Below are positions 1 through 8,879 of a DNA stretch of 64,000 bases, in pieces. Position numbers and translations under genes: made by a program. The stretch spans positions 1 through 64,000 of the forward strand of contig RCZF01000008.1 of NCBI GenBank assembly GCA_006438735.1, in the 5' to 3' direction. The stretch's first letter is position 1. Each line of letters starts with the position of its first letter. The notes under the pieces were generated by a model. The model saw only the letters and a list, made by a program, of their open reading frames with translations, did no database searches and was not told the DNA's origin. This DNA is from Sphingomonas koreensis. GTDB taxonomy: Bacteria; Pseudomonadota; Alphaproteobacteria; Sphingomonadales; Sphingomonadaceae.

Positions 1-297
1 CAATTGCGTCGCCGTCTCGCCCGAAGCATGCACCGTACCGATCAGTGGAAACGCCAGATTGCCCGACGCATCCACCTGAATCTGATCAAAGCTCAGATCC
101 CTTTCTTGGAACACCGTCACCTTCAAGACATCGAGCGGGCCAAGCTTATAAGCCGCCATCTCCGCCGATGGATCGGGCGCAGGCATCACTCTGTACGCCG
201 CGGCCCCATGCGGCAAACCTTCCGCCGCATGCATCCCGCTGCACCCAGCACACAGCGCCGCCAATCCCGTGGCGATCAACACCCGCCGCACGGCCAT
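1..297 (-). CDS. Wza-like polysaccharide export lipoprotein (3' end beyond window)
   Basis: The reading frame starts at ATG 295-297 and stays open to base 1, giving 99 codons of a longer gene. The first 19 residues form a lipoprotein signal with lipobox LCAGC (Cys19). The segment after about residue 48 (YKLGPLDVLKVTVF) matches the N-terminus of the Poly_export domain of Wza/KpsD-type outer-membrane polysaccharide exporters, followed by the family's DQIQVDASGNLAFPLIG strand. It lies just downstream of the O-antigen ligase/polymerase gene on the same strand, so the two are probably co-transcribed. Family role: outer-membrane channel for exopolysaccharide or capsule. The C-terminal SLBB part cannot be seen. 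Confidence 0.85.
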   Translation of the reverse strand, partial: MAVRRVLIATGLAALCAGCSGMHAAEGLPHGAAAYRVMPAPDPSAEMAAYKLGPLDVLKVTVFQERDLSFDQIQVDASGNLAFPLIGTVHASGETATQL

Positions 298-312
298 CAA
301 TCCTATTCTCCC

Positions 313-1725
313 TTAAACGTGCGGCCAATCCGATCGACGCTCAGACCGCACCAGCAACCCTGATAAAACACCAGCTATTGTTGCCAACGACATCGTGCGC
401 ATCGGATAGTCAACAAGCGAATGCAAGACCAAAACAAAAAAACATCCCAAGACGAACGACGCAGTGGCCCGCCTCTCCCTTGAGGCACGATCGCCGACCA
501 TTTCCCTAAGTCTGACCATCAAAAATGCGGCGGCCGCAAGGAGAAAAACCGGCGCTACTAAACCAACTTCCAAAACAAACTCGAGATAATCGTTGTGCGC
601 GCGATTAGAAAAATCCGGTCGGACATATTCTAGGCGTTCCGCGGCGGCAAAGATCGGCTGGAACGTGCCAACACCTGATCCAGCCGGCCAATGCTGGCCG
701 ATCGCATAAACCGTATCTTTCCAAATCTCGGGGCGTCTCTCCGCCCCCCTGTCGAACCGGTCGAAGGTCCGCTCAACACGCGCGTTGTTGGTTATTGAAT
801 AAAATGTCGCCCCGAGTATCGCCAAAACCAGCCCCGCTACGACGCAGGTCCGCAAGTTCCTCAACATAATCTTGTTGGCAATCATCGCCCCGGAAGCTAC
901 GATCACGACCAAAATCAACGCGACACCCGCACGTGACCCGGTCAACACTACCGACAGTGTCAAGAAACAAAATATTACGACTAAAACAAGCTGAAGCTGC
1001 CGCGATCGGCGGATCCTATCGTCGATCGACACCCAAGCCGCTAGCGCCATCGCCGCGATTAATAAGACGTCCGCATCGGCATTACGATTAGCCTGAAAGC
1101 CCGTAGCAAACCCATATTCGGTGACCGTGTAGAATCTGAACCAGTTCGCATTGCCGCTGGATAGTTGGATCACACCGACGATACCCGCCAGCAGACCGAG
1201 AGCTGCTATCACGGCCAGTAAGATCGTCTGGTCGCGACGCCGCAACCTCGACACCATGAAAAGCATCGCGATCGGCGGAATCAGTGAAAGCGCGGAAGCA
1301 ACTGTCCGAGCGGGAGATTCCGACCACGGCATCCAGCCATTCGCTCGATCGACCAGCGCGAGAGCCCGGATTTCGACATCCCGCCCGGGCAGATGATGCC
1401 AGATCCACGGAGGCAAGGGCACAAGCTGTAATACGGGGATCGCGACAAATATTCCAGCCATGACGAATAGCGGCCGGTCGACCTTGGGACTCGGATATTG
1501 ACGATCGCGACCAGTGAGCCACGCCCAGACAACGATCGCAACGGTCGCGGCCAGCTCCACCACCAACTCAGGCGTCGGAGACGGCGTTCCACCGCCCCCG
1601 AACACAATCGCGACCGTCAATAATGTACCGCTCACCCACACGCGCCAGCCAGGTTTAGCAGTTGATGGGGAGCCGGATCGGCGCCCGCGACGATGCGGGC
1701 GCGCAGTCCGATGGTGATCAGTCAT
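313..1725 (-). CDS. O-antigen ligase / Wzy-type polymerase family membrane protein
   Basis: This is a 470-residue polytopic membrane protein with about ten hydrophobic segments between residues 30 and 465. It has Wzy_C (O-antigen ligase) family hallmarks: LTGSRAG in a central helix, then RPEIWKDT, GSGVGTFQ and the periplasmic-loop motif NRAHNDYLE, and near the end HSLVDYPMR. Members polymerise or ligate polysaccharide repeat units at the periplasmic face of the inner membrane. Next to a Wza-like exporter and nucleotide-sugar genes, a polymerase role fits better than lipid-A ligation, but sequence cannot separate the two. The start used is the first ATG; the first 27 residues are basic and cytoplasmic. 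Confidence 0.85.
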   Translation of the reverse strand: MTDHHRTARPHRRGRRSGSPSTAKPGWRVWVSGTLLTVAIVFGGGGTPSPTPELVVELAATVAIVVWAWLTGRDRQYPSPKVDRPLFVMAGIFVAIPVLQLVPLPPWIWHHLPGRDVEIRALALVDRANGWMPWSESPARTVASALSLIPPIAMLFMVSRLRRRDQTILLAVIAALGLLAGIVGVIQLSSGNANWFRFYTVTEYGFATGFQANRNADADVLLIAAMALAAWVSIDDRIRRSRQLQLVLVVIFCFLTLSVVLTGSRAGVALILVVIVASGAMIANKIMLRNLRTCVVAGLVLAILGATFYSITNNARVERTFDRFDRGAERRPEIWKDTVYAIGQHWPAGSGVGTFQPIFAAAERLEYVRPDFSNRAHNDYLEFVLEVGLVAPVFLLAAAAFLMVRLREMVGDRASRERRATASFVLGCFFVLVLHSLVDYPMRTMSLATIAGVLSGLLVRSERRSDWPHV

Positions 1726-1955
1726 TACGCCCCTGCCCCCGCACCAAGCGCAAGCCGCGCCGACATGCTTTCTCGGTCATCTTGAGCTCGATTGCGGTGA
1801 ACACGCCTAACCCCTTTAACTCAATCGGGGCGCCAAACAACCGTGTCGCTCATTTCCGTCACAGACCCATCGACATTTAGCCATACCCACCTCTATTTAT
1901 TTTTAAAGCAGCGGCATTAGTCCCACTTTAATGTCGATACGTTAGCGAGCATACG

Positions 1956-3098
1956 ATGAACGGGACAGAGCATCGGCGCAATGTACTAGTCATTTTCGGC
2001 ACGCGACCGGAGGCGATTAAGCTATTTCCGGTCATCAAGGTCCTAGCGAGAAATCGCGAAATCGGCGTGCGAATCTGCGTCACCGCACAGCATCGCGAGC
2101 TGCTCGATCAGGTGCTGGCGATCGCTGGCCTCAAACCCGATTTCGACCTCGACCTGATGGAGCCGGGCCAATCACTTGACCGGCTAACCGCACGGCTGCT
2201 GACCGGGATTGGCGACTTTCTCGACGCTGAACGCCCCGATCGCGTCATCGTTCAAGGCGACACCGCAACCGCGATGGCCGGCGCGCTTGCTGCTTATTAT
2301 CGGCGCATTCCCGTCAGCCATGTAGAGGCTGGCTTGCGATCCGGCGACATTTACGCGCCCTGGCCGGAGGAAGTGAATCGGCGGATCGTTGCGCCGATCG
2401 CCGATCAGCATTTCGCGCCCACCGACACCGCTGCGGAGGCGCTCTGGCGCGAAAACATCGATCCGGCGATGATCCACATCACCGGCAATACAGTGATCGA
2501 CGCGCTCCACGCGACCGCCGCGCGGATCGACGCCGATCCGTCGCTCGCCGCCGGCCTGGACGACGTCGCCGCGCGCTTCGCCGGCAAGCGGTTGATCCTC
2601 GTCACCACGCACCGGCGCGAGAATTTTGGCGGCGGCATGGAGAGCATCGCGCGCGCCATCGCGCGGATCGCCGAGCGGCCGGACGTTGCCGTGCTCTTTC
2701 CAATGCACCCCAACCCCAATGTCGTCTCCGTTATGGACAAAATCCTGGGCGAGCGCGCTAACGTCGCGCGGATCGATCCGCTCGATTACCCGCATTTCAT
2801 TCGTGCGCTCGGGATGGCGCATATCGTGTTGACCGATTCGGGCGGCGTGCAGGAAGAGGCCCCTGCCCTCGGCAAGCCCGTGCTGGTGATGCGCGACACC
2901 ACCGAGCGCCCCGAAGGCGTCGCCGCCGGCACCGCCAAACTGATCGGATCGGATGAAGACCGCATCGTTTTCGAAATCTTCACCCTCCTCGACGACAAGC
3001 AAGCCTGGTCTCGCATGGCCCGCGCCCACAATCCGTTCGGCGATGGCCACGCAAGCGAACGGATTGCAAGGATCGTCGCCGATGGTTTTAGATGCTGA
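1956..3098 (+). CDS. wecB: UDP-N-acetylglucosamine 2-epimerase (non-hydrolysing)
   Basis: The 380-residue protein interconverts UDP-GlcNAc and UDP-ManNAc in the cytoplasm. It begins with the family signature FGTRPEAIK. The expected catalytic residues are visible in order: Asp in VQGDT, Glu in HVEAGLRSGD, Glu in WPEEVNRR, and His in TTHRREN. The C-terminal UDP-binding part contains LTDSGGVQEEAP and RDTTERPEG. Length equals the normal family size. It overlaps wecC by 17 bases in another frame, so the pair is translationally coupled. Together they supply UDP-ManNAcA for a surface polysaccharide. Confidence 0.95.
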   Translation: MNGTEHRRNVLVIFGTRPEAIKLFPVIKVLARNREIGVRICVTAQHRELLDQVLAIAGLKPDFDLDLMEPGQSLDRLTARLLTGIGDFLDAERPDRVIVQGDTATAMAGALAAYYRRIPVSHVEAGLRSGDIYAPWPEEVNRRIVAPIADQHFAPTDTAAEALWRENIDPAMIHITGNTVIDALHATAARIDADPSLAAGLDDVAARFAGKRLILVTTHRRENFGGGMESIARAIARIAERPDVAVLFPMHPNPNVVSVMDKILGERANVARIDPLDYPHFIRALGMAHIVLTDSGGVQEEAPALGKPVLVMRDTTERPEGVAAGTAKLIGSDEDRIVFEIFTLLDDKQAWSRMARAHNPFGDGHASERIARIVADGFRC

Positions 3099-4380
3099 GC
3101 TCAAGGTCGTCGTTCTTGGCCTCGGCTATATCGGGCTGCCCACCGCCGCTGTGATCGCGCGCACCGGCGTCCAAGTGCTGGGCGTCGATGTCACACCGTC
3201 GGTGGTCGAGACGGTCAATTCGGGCAAGGTGCATATCGAGGAAGTCGATCTCGACGGGCTCGTCTCGGGCGTCGTCGCGCGCGGCAATTTGCGCGCCTCG
3301 ATGGACATCGAGCCGGCCGACGTGTTCGTCATCGCCGTCCCCACGCCGTTCGCCGACGATCACCAGCCCAATATCGGCTATGTTCTCAAGGCCGCGACGA
3401 CGCTCGCCGCGGTGCTCAAAGCCGGCGACACGGTCATTCTCGAATCGACCTCGCCAGTCGGCACTACCGAACAGGTTCGCGATCTGCTCGCAGAGTTGCG
3501 GCCCGATCTCAAAGTGCCCGGCCGCGGCGCCGAGACCGCCGACATAGCGATCGCTTATTGCCCCGAGCGCGTGCTTCCGGGGCGCATCCTCGTCGAGCTG
3601 ATCGACAACGACCGTGTGATCGGCGGAATCACCCCGCGCTGCGCGCGCAAGGCGCTGGCCTTCTATCGCCGCTTCGTCCGCGGCGCGTGCGTGACGACGA
3701 CAGCACGTGCGGCGGAAATGACCAAGCTCACCGAAAACGCCTTTCGCGACGTGAATATCGCGTTCGCCAACGAGCTCAGCCTCGTCGCCGACAAAATGGG
3801 CGTCGATGTCTGGGAAGTGATCCGGCTCGCCAACCGCCATCCGCGCGTCAACATCCTGTCGCCCGGCCCCGGCGTCGGCGGGCATTGCATCGCGGTCGAT
3901 CCGTGGTTCCTGGTCAGCGCCGCGCCCGAGCAGACCCCGCTGATCCGCACCGCGCGCGAGGTCAACGACGCCAAGGTCGAGCACACCATCGCCCGTGCCA
4001 CCGCATTGATCGAGGCCCATCCCGGCCTGACGGTCGCCTGCCTGGGGCTCGCCTTCAAGGCCAATATCGACGATTTCCGCGAAAGCCCCGCGCTCAAGGT
4101 CGCGGCCGCGCTGGCAAAGCGATTCGGCGAGCAGATTAGCATTGTCGAGCCCTATGCCGACGCCCTGCCCCCTGCGTTCGTCGGCACTGGCGCCGGCCTG
4201 ATCGACATCGATACGGCGATCGAGCGCTGCGGCGTGATGATCGTCCTGGTCGATCACGAATTGTTCAGATCGGTGCCGCTCGACGAACGCGCCGACAAGA
4301 TCGTTTACGACACGCGCGGCATCTGGCCCGATCAGCCTGCGCCGACCGCCAGGCCCGCCGCGATCCGCCTCGCCGGTTGA
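3082..4380 (+). CDS. wecC: UDP-N-acetyl-D-mannosamine dehydrogenase
   Basis: This 432-residue enzyme oxidises UDP-ManNAc to UDP-ManNAcA with two NAD. The chosen ATG at 3082 places the Rossmann motif GLGYIGLPTA about ten residues from the N-terminus, as the family requires; an upstream in-frame ATG at 2953 would read through wecB and was discarded. Further marks are TSPVGTTEQ, the TKLTENAFRDVNIAFANEL helix, the catalytic cysteine in GPGVGGHCIAVDP, and the C-terminal UDP-binding domain with FKANIDDFRESPA. It overlaps wecB, so both are one operon. Confidence 0.95.
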   Translation: MVLDAELKVVVLGLGYIGLPTAAVIARTGVQVLGVDVTPSVVETVNSGKVHIEEVDLDGLVSGVVARGNLRASMDIEPADVFVIAVPTPFADDHQPNIGYVLKAATTLAAVLKAGDTVILESTSPVGTTEQVRDLLAELRPDLKVPGRGAETADIAIAYCPERVLPGRILVELIDNDRVIGGITPRCARKALAFYRRFVRGACVTTTARAAEMTKLTENAFRDVNIAFANELSLVADKMGVDVWEVIRLANRHPRVNILSPGPGVGGHCIAVDPWFLVSAAPEQTPLIRTAREVNDAKVEHTIARATALIEAHPGLTVACLGLAFKANIDDFRESPALKVAAALAKRFGEQISIVEPYADALPPAFVGTGAGLIDIDTAIERCGVMIVLVDHELFRSVPLDERADKIVYDTRGIWPDQPAPTARPAAIRLAG

Positions 4381-4504
4381 TCGCGACGACGCACTGTGGC
4401 AAGGCCCGCGCCTCTGCGACGAGCCGCAAACCTGCGGCATTTGATCGTATTCCAGCACCTTCGGCGGTGACCGAGGACGCGAGAGGCGTGTAAGCGTTAC
4501 AATA

Positions 4505-5296
4505 ATGATGGGACTTTTCCGCAAGCGTCAGACAGTTGTTTCGGTGCAGTCCCGCGTGCTGCCCGATGGGCAGCGTGTCTACGCTGTCGGCGATGTGCAT
4601 GGCTGCCTCGATCTGCTGGACGATCTGCTCGGGCAGATTGTCGCCGATGATGCGGCGCGCGGCGATGCCCAGACGCAATTGATCTTTCTCGGCGACCTCG
4701 TCGATCGCGGGCCCGATTCGGCCGGCGTGATCGAGCGCCTGATCGAGCTGGCGGCAACGCGCGGCAACGTGCGCTTCATCCTTGGCAATCACGAAGAGAT
4801 TTTCCTGCGCGCGCTTGGCGGCGATATCGAATCGCTCAGGCTGTTCGTGCGGATCGGCGGACGCGAGACGATCCTGAGCTACGGCATTTCGGAGCGCGAT
4901 TACGAGCGTACCGATTATCCCGAGTTGCTCGCGCTGATGCAGGCCCATGTGCCACAGAACCATCTCGAGTTTCTCGGCAGCTTCGAAGATCGCATCGAGA
5001 TCGGCGATTATGTGTTTGTCCATGCCGGCATGCGGCCCGGCACGCCAATCGAGGAGCAGCGCAAATCGGATATGCGCTGGATCCGCTCGAGCTTCCTCGA
5101 TAGCGACTGGAATTTCGGCAAGATGGTCGTCCATGGCCACAGCATCAGCGACGATGTCGTCATGCGCGCCAATCGCATCGGCATCGATACCGGGGCTTAT
5201 GACTCGGGCCGGTTGACCGCGCTCGGGATCGAGGGCGGCGAGCGCTGGCTGCTGACTACCGATGCGGCGCCGCAAAGCGCGGCGGCGGTCGGCTGA
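4505..5296 (+). CDS. Metallophosphoesterase / PPP-family serine-threonine phosphatase
   Basis: A cytoplasmic 263-residue protein with the complete calcineurin-like metal-binding set: GDVHGC near residue 30, GDLVDRGP near 64, GNHE near 97, then FVHAGM and VHGH. These bind the two metal ions of bacterial PPP phosphatases (PrpA/ApaH-like). The substrate is not predictable. It sits between the wecBC pair and a small membrane protein in a polysaccharide locus, so it may dephosphorylate a sugar, lipid or regulatory protein of that pathway; this is inference from position only. Two consecutive ATGs (4505, 4508) could serve as start. Confidence 0.85.
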   Translation: MMGLFRKRQTVVSVQSRVLPDGQRVYAVGDVHGCLDLLDDLLGQIVADDAARGDAQTQLIFLGDLVDRGPDSAGVIERLIELAATRGNVRFILGNHEEIFLRALGGDIESLRLFVRIGGRETILSYGISERDYERTDYPELLALMQAHVPQNHLEFLGSFEDRIEIGDYVFVHAGMRPGTPIEEQRKSDMRWIRSSFLDSDWNFGKMVVHGHSISDDVVMRANRIGIDTGAYDSGRLTALGIEGGERWLLTTDAAPQSAAAVG

Positions 5297-5375
5297 TTCG
5301 CCAAGGCGCCTTTGACGTGGAGCAAACCGATCAGGCCAGCCGTGCCCAGCCTTTTGATCGGCGCATCGCGCTGGC

Positions 5376-5816
5376 ATGAGCGATCTGCTGGAGCAATTCA
5401 ACTGGTCCATCACCAAGATGGATTTGAGCAAGATTACGGGCTTGCCCGATGAGGCGCTGCACATCTTGTCTGGGATGCTGGTGCTGACGGTCGCGGCGTA
5501 TCTCCTACGACGCCCACCCTGGACCTGGCAGCCTTGGCTCACCGTATTTGTCGCCGAAACGGTCAATGAGGCTTATGATCTGACGCAAAAGGTTTTCCCG
5601 ACCGACGAGGGCAATTTCCGCGCGTCGCTGCACGATTTCTGGCTCACGCTCGTCTGCCCGACATTGATCCTGCTGCTCTGGCCGCGGTTTGTCGCGCTCG
5701 ACCATGATGGCGGGCCGCTCGCCCCGCTCCGCCGGCTCTTGCATTCGCGTGAATTCCTGATCGGCTTCGGCATAGCGACATTTGTCGGGCTGCTCGGCAG
5801 CATCTATTTCTGGTAG
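5376..5816 (+). CDS. Small integral membrane protein of unknown function
   Basis: The product is 146 residues with three likely transmembrane helices (about residues 29-46, 86-105 and 128-145). Between them are a tryptophan/proline-rich loop (RRPPWTWQPW) and a segment resembling the VAETVNEAYDL helix of VanZ-like or cell-envelope membrane proteins. I do not recognise a defined family. It starts 79 bases after the phosphatase gene and ends nine bases before the epimerase gene on the same strand, so it belongs to the polysaccharide cluster by position. Confidence 0.7.
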   Translation: MSDLLEQFNWSITKMDLSKITGLPDEALHILSGMLVLTVAAYLLRRPPWTWQPWLTVFVAETVNEAYDLTQKVFPTDEGNFRASLHDFWLTLVCPTLILLLWPRFVALDHDGGPLAPLRRLLHSREFLIGFGIATFVGLLGSIYFW

Positions 5817-5825
5817 CAACGCGGC

Positions 5826-6839
5826 ATGAGCACCGCCAACAACGCAATCCTCGTCACCGGCGCCGCGGGCTTCATTGGCGCAGCGCTCTGCCGCGCGCTG
5901 CTCGATCGCGGCGAGCGCGTGATCGGGATCGACAATTTCAACGATTATTACGATCCCTTGCTGAAGCACGCGCGCATCGAAACGCTGGCCGGCTTCGGTG
6001 ATCGCTTCACGCTGCTGCCGATCGATTTCGGCGATACCGCCGCGCTGGAAATGGCGCTGGATGGCGTGGCGTTCGATCGGATCGCGCATCTCGGCGCGCA
6101 GGCGGGCGTGCGCTATTCGCTGCTCAATCCGCACGCCTACGCCCATTCCAATCTCGCCGGGCACCTCAATCTGTTGGAGACCGCGCGGCATCGCGGCGTG
6201 CGCCATATGGTCTACGCGTCGTCATCGTCGGTCTATGGCGGCAACGACAGTTTCCCGTTCCGGGTCGAGGACCGGGTCGATCACCCCGTCTCGCTCTACG
6301 CCGCGACCAAGAAGTCGAACGAGCTGATGAGCGAAGCCTACGCCCATCTTTACCGTATCCCGCTGACCGGCCTGCGCTTCTTCACCGTCTATGGCCCCTG
6401 GGGCCGGCCCGACATGGCGGCGTGGATCTTCACCAAGAAGATTCTCGCAGGCGATCCCATCCCGGTCTTCAATCACGGCAAGATGCAGCGCGATTTCACC
6501 TATATCGACGATATCATCGCCGGCGTTATCGCCGCGCTCGACCATCCGCCGGCCGATGACGGCGCGTGCAAGGCCGGCGGCAGCACGCAGCCGCACGCGC
6601 TCTACAACATCGGCAACAATCGCTCCGAACAATTGAGCCATTTGATCGACGTGATCGAGGCGGCGTGCGGCAAGCCGGCGGTGCGAGACTATCAACCGAT
6701 CCAGCCCGGCGACGTCGTCGCCACCGCCGCCGACATCAGCGCGATCGAGCGCGATCTGGGGTTTCAGCCGACGACGTCGATAGAAATCGGCATTCCGAAA
6801 TTCGTCGAATGGTATCGTGGCTATAACGGTGCGCGCTGA
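5826..6839 (+). CDS. UDP-glucuronate 4-epimerase (NAD-dependent SDR epimerase)
   Basis: A 337-residue extended short-chain dehydrogenase. The N-terminal motif GAAGFIG binds NAD, and the IDNFNDYYDPLLK segment is typical of LpsL/WbpP-type UDP-glucuronate epimerases rather than GalE. The catalytic Ser region SSSSVYG and the YAATKK motif (YxxxK) are present. The C-terminal part has FTVYGPWGRPDMA and the RDFTYIDD motif. Family role: UDP-GlcA to UDP-GalA for capsule, EPS or LPS. It converges on rmlB with only three bases between stop codons. Confidence 0.88.
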   Translation: MSTANNAILVTGAAGFIGAALCRALLDRGERVIGIDNFNDYYDPLLKHARIETLAGFGDRFTLLPIDFGDTAALEMALDGVAFDRIAHLGAQAGVRYSLLNPHAYAHSNLAGHLNLLETARHRGVRHMVYASSSSVYGGNDSFPFRVEDRVDHPVSLYAATKKSNELMSEAYAHLYRIPLTGLRFFTVYGPWGRPDMAAWIFTKKILAGDPIPVFNHGKMQRDFTYIDDIIAGVIAALDHPPADDGACKAGGSTQPHALYNIGNNRSEQLSHLIDVIEAACGKPAVRDYQPIQPGDVVATAADISAIERDLGFQPTTSIEIGIPKFVEWYRGYNGAR

Positions 6840-6842
6840 GGG

Positions 6843-7910
6843 TCAGCCCGCCGCGACACCCAAGCGCTCACCGGCGTAAGCGCCCGATCGGATCGGCCCC
6901 CACCACCAGCTGTTTCCGAGATACCAGTCGATCGTCTTGTCGAGGCCGCTGACAAAGCTTTCGTGCGCGCGCCATCCCAGCTCTTTCTCGATCTTTGCTG
7001 GATCGATCGCATACCGCCGATCATGCCCAGGCCGATCATTGACGAAGGTAATCAGCGAGCGCCGCCGCCGGCCGTTGGCCAGCGGCTCGCGGGCATCGAG
7101 CGCGTCGCAGATCGCCGCCACGACGGCGACGTTGGTGCGCTCTTCCCGGCCACCGATAGTGTAGCTTTCGCCAACCCTTCCGCGGCTGACGACGGCGTCG
7201 AGAGCGCGGGCGTGATCCTCGACATACAGCCAGTCGCGGACGTTGGCGCCCTGGCCATAAACGGGCAGCGGCTTGCCCTCGAGTGCGTTGAGGATCGTCA
7301 GCGGGATGAGCTTTTCGGGAAAGTGATAGGGCCCGTAATTGTTCGAGCAGTTGGATAGCACTACCGGCAAGCCATAGGTCGCATGCCAGGCGCGAACGAA
7401 ATGATCCGAGGCGGCTTTCGAGGCCGAATAGGGCGACGAGGGATCGTAGGGCGTCGCTTCGGTGAACACGCCGCTGTTGAACGGCAGGTCGCCGAACACT
7501 TCGTCGGTCGAGACATGATGGAAGCGGAACGCATCGCGCCGGTTTTCCGGCAGCTCGCGCCAATATTCGAGCGCCGCCTGCAACAGCCGGACCGTGCCGA
7601 CGACGTTGGTCTCGACGAACGCCATCGGCCCGTCGATCGATCGATCGACATGGCTTTCGGCGGCAAGGTGCATCACCGCGTCGACCGATTCGTCGCGCAG
7701 CAGTGCCGCGACGAGGGCGACGTCACCGATGTCGCCGCGAACGAATCGATAGTGCGGCGACGACTCGATGGATCGAAGCGAGGCGAGATTGCCGGCATAG
7801 GTCAGCGAATCGATATTGATGACGCGCGTGTCGCCCCGCGCGATCAGGTGCCGGCACACCGCCGAGCCGATGAACCCGGCGCCGCCGGTGACAAGAATCG
7901 TGCGCATCAC
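6843..7910 (-). CDS. rfbB: dTDP-glucose 4,6-dehydratase
   Basis: The 355-residue SDR enzyme converts dTDP-glucose to dTDP-4-keto-6-deoxyglucose. Evidence is TGGAGFIGS at the N-terminus, [14 protein letters not shown], the catalytic STDEVFGDL segment, YSASK, and the conserved [18 protein letters not shown] stretch of RmlB. Its start codon overlaps the rfbA stop by four bases (ATGA), so the two are translationally coupled. rfbC and rfbD, which would complete dTDP-rhamnose, are not in the window, so the product could be rhamnose or another 6-deoxy sugar. Confidence 0.95.
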   Translation of the reverse strand: MMRTILVTGGAGFIGSAVCRHLIARGDTRVINIDSLTYAGNLASLRSIESSPHYRFVRGDIGDVALVAALLRDESVDAVMHLAAESHVDRSIDGPMAFVETNVVGTVRLLQAALEYWRELPENRRDAFRFHHVSTDEVFGDLPFNSGVFTEATPYDPSSPYSASKAASDHFVRAWHATYGLPVVLSNCSNNYGPYHFPEKLIPLTILNALEGKPLPVYGQGANVRDWLYVEDHARALDAVVSRGRVGESYTIGGREERTNVAVVAAICDALDAREPLANGRRRRSLITFVNDRPGHDRRYAIDPAKIEKELGWRAHESFVSGLDKTIDWYLGNSWWWGPIRSGAYAGERLGVAAG

Positions 7911-8782
7911 GCGGCGAGCTCGACGCAGCGGCGCAAGTAAGCCGCATAATCGGTCTTCCCCATCGCCGCAGCGCGCGCGAGCAGATGATCGGCGCCGACA
8001 TAGCCCATGTCGAAGGCGATCTCCTCGGGGCAGGCGATCTTGAAGCCCTGGCGCGATTCGATCGTCCTGACGAACGAACCGGCGTCGTGCAGGCTGGCGT
8101 GCGTCCCGGTATCGAGCCAGGCATAGCCGCGTCCGAGCCGCTCGACGCGCAGATCACCGCGATCGAGATAGGCACGAATTACATCGGTGATCTCGAGCTC
8201 GCCGCGCGGCGACGGCTTCACTGCGCGGGCGATCCCCGTCACGTCTTTGTCGAAGAAATACAGGCCGGTGACTGCCCAGTCGGAACGCGGCGCGGCGGGT
8301 TTCTCTTCGATGCTGGTCGCCGTCATCGTGGCGGCGTCAAACGCGACGACACCGTAGCGTTCGGGATCCTCGACCCGGTAAGCGAACACTGTCGCCCCGC
8401 TCGCCTGCGCTGCCGCCGCCTGCCCCTTGCCGGACAGGCCGTCACCGTAAAAGATATTGTCGCCGAGAATCAGCGCTGCTGGCCCGCCGGCAAGGAATTC
8501 GGCACCGATGATAAATGCCTCGGCCAGCCCGGTAGGCTGCGGTTGCTCGGCGTAGGCGATGTCGAGCCCGAACGCAGAGCCGTCGCCGAGCAGCGCTTCG
8601 AACATCGGCAAGTCGCGCGGTGTCGAAATGATCAGCACCTCGCGGATACCCGCCAGCATCAGCGTCGATAGCGGATAATAGATCATCGGCTTGTCGAACA
8701 CCGGCAGCAATTGCTTCGAAATCGACAAGGTCGCCGGATAGAGCCGCGTGCCGCTCCCGCCAGCGAGAATGATGCCCTTCAT
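7907..8782 (-). CDS. rfbA: Glucose-1-phosphate thymidylyltransferase
   Basis: The 291-residue enzyme makes dTDP-glucose from dTTP and glucose-1-phosphate. Starting at the internal ATG at 8782 puts [16 protein letters not shown] at the N-terminus exactly as in RmlA; the six-residue extension in the open frame lacks support. Other marks are [24 protein letters not shown], and the C-terminal CPEEIAF segment of the short RmlA class. It is the promoter-proximal gene of the rfbAB pair. Confidence 0.95.
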   Translation of the reverse strand: MKGIILAGGSGTRLYPATLSISKQLLPVFDKPMIYYPLSTLMLAGIREVLIISTPRDLPMFEALLGDGSAFGLDIAYAEQPQPTGLAEAFIIGAEFLAGGPAALILGDNIFYGDGLSGKGQAAAAQASGATVFAYRVEDPERYGVVAFDAATMTATSIEEKPAAPRSDWAVTGLYFFDKDVTGIARAVKPSPRGELEITDVIRAYLDRGDLRVERLGRGYAWLDTGTHASLHDAGSFVRTIESRQGFKIACPEEIAFDMGYVGADHLLARAAAMGKTDYAAYLRRCVELAA

Positions 8783-8879
8783 ACGCGTATCTGCCCTCAA
8801 CCGTCGTTCGAGACGAATCGACGGCGAGCTTAGCCGCGCACCTCTTCCCGAAACCTAAAGGCGGGGCAGGATCGGCAAT

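Noticed and set aside
3088..4524. 478-codon frame opposite wecC
   Set aside because: Antisense shadow with Arg/Asp/Gly bias; wecC motifs on the plus strand are unambiguous.
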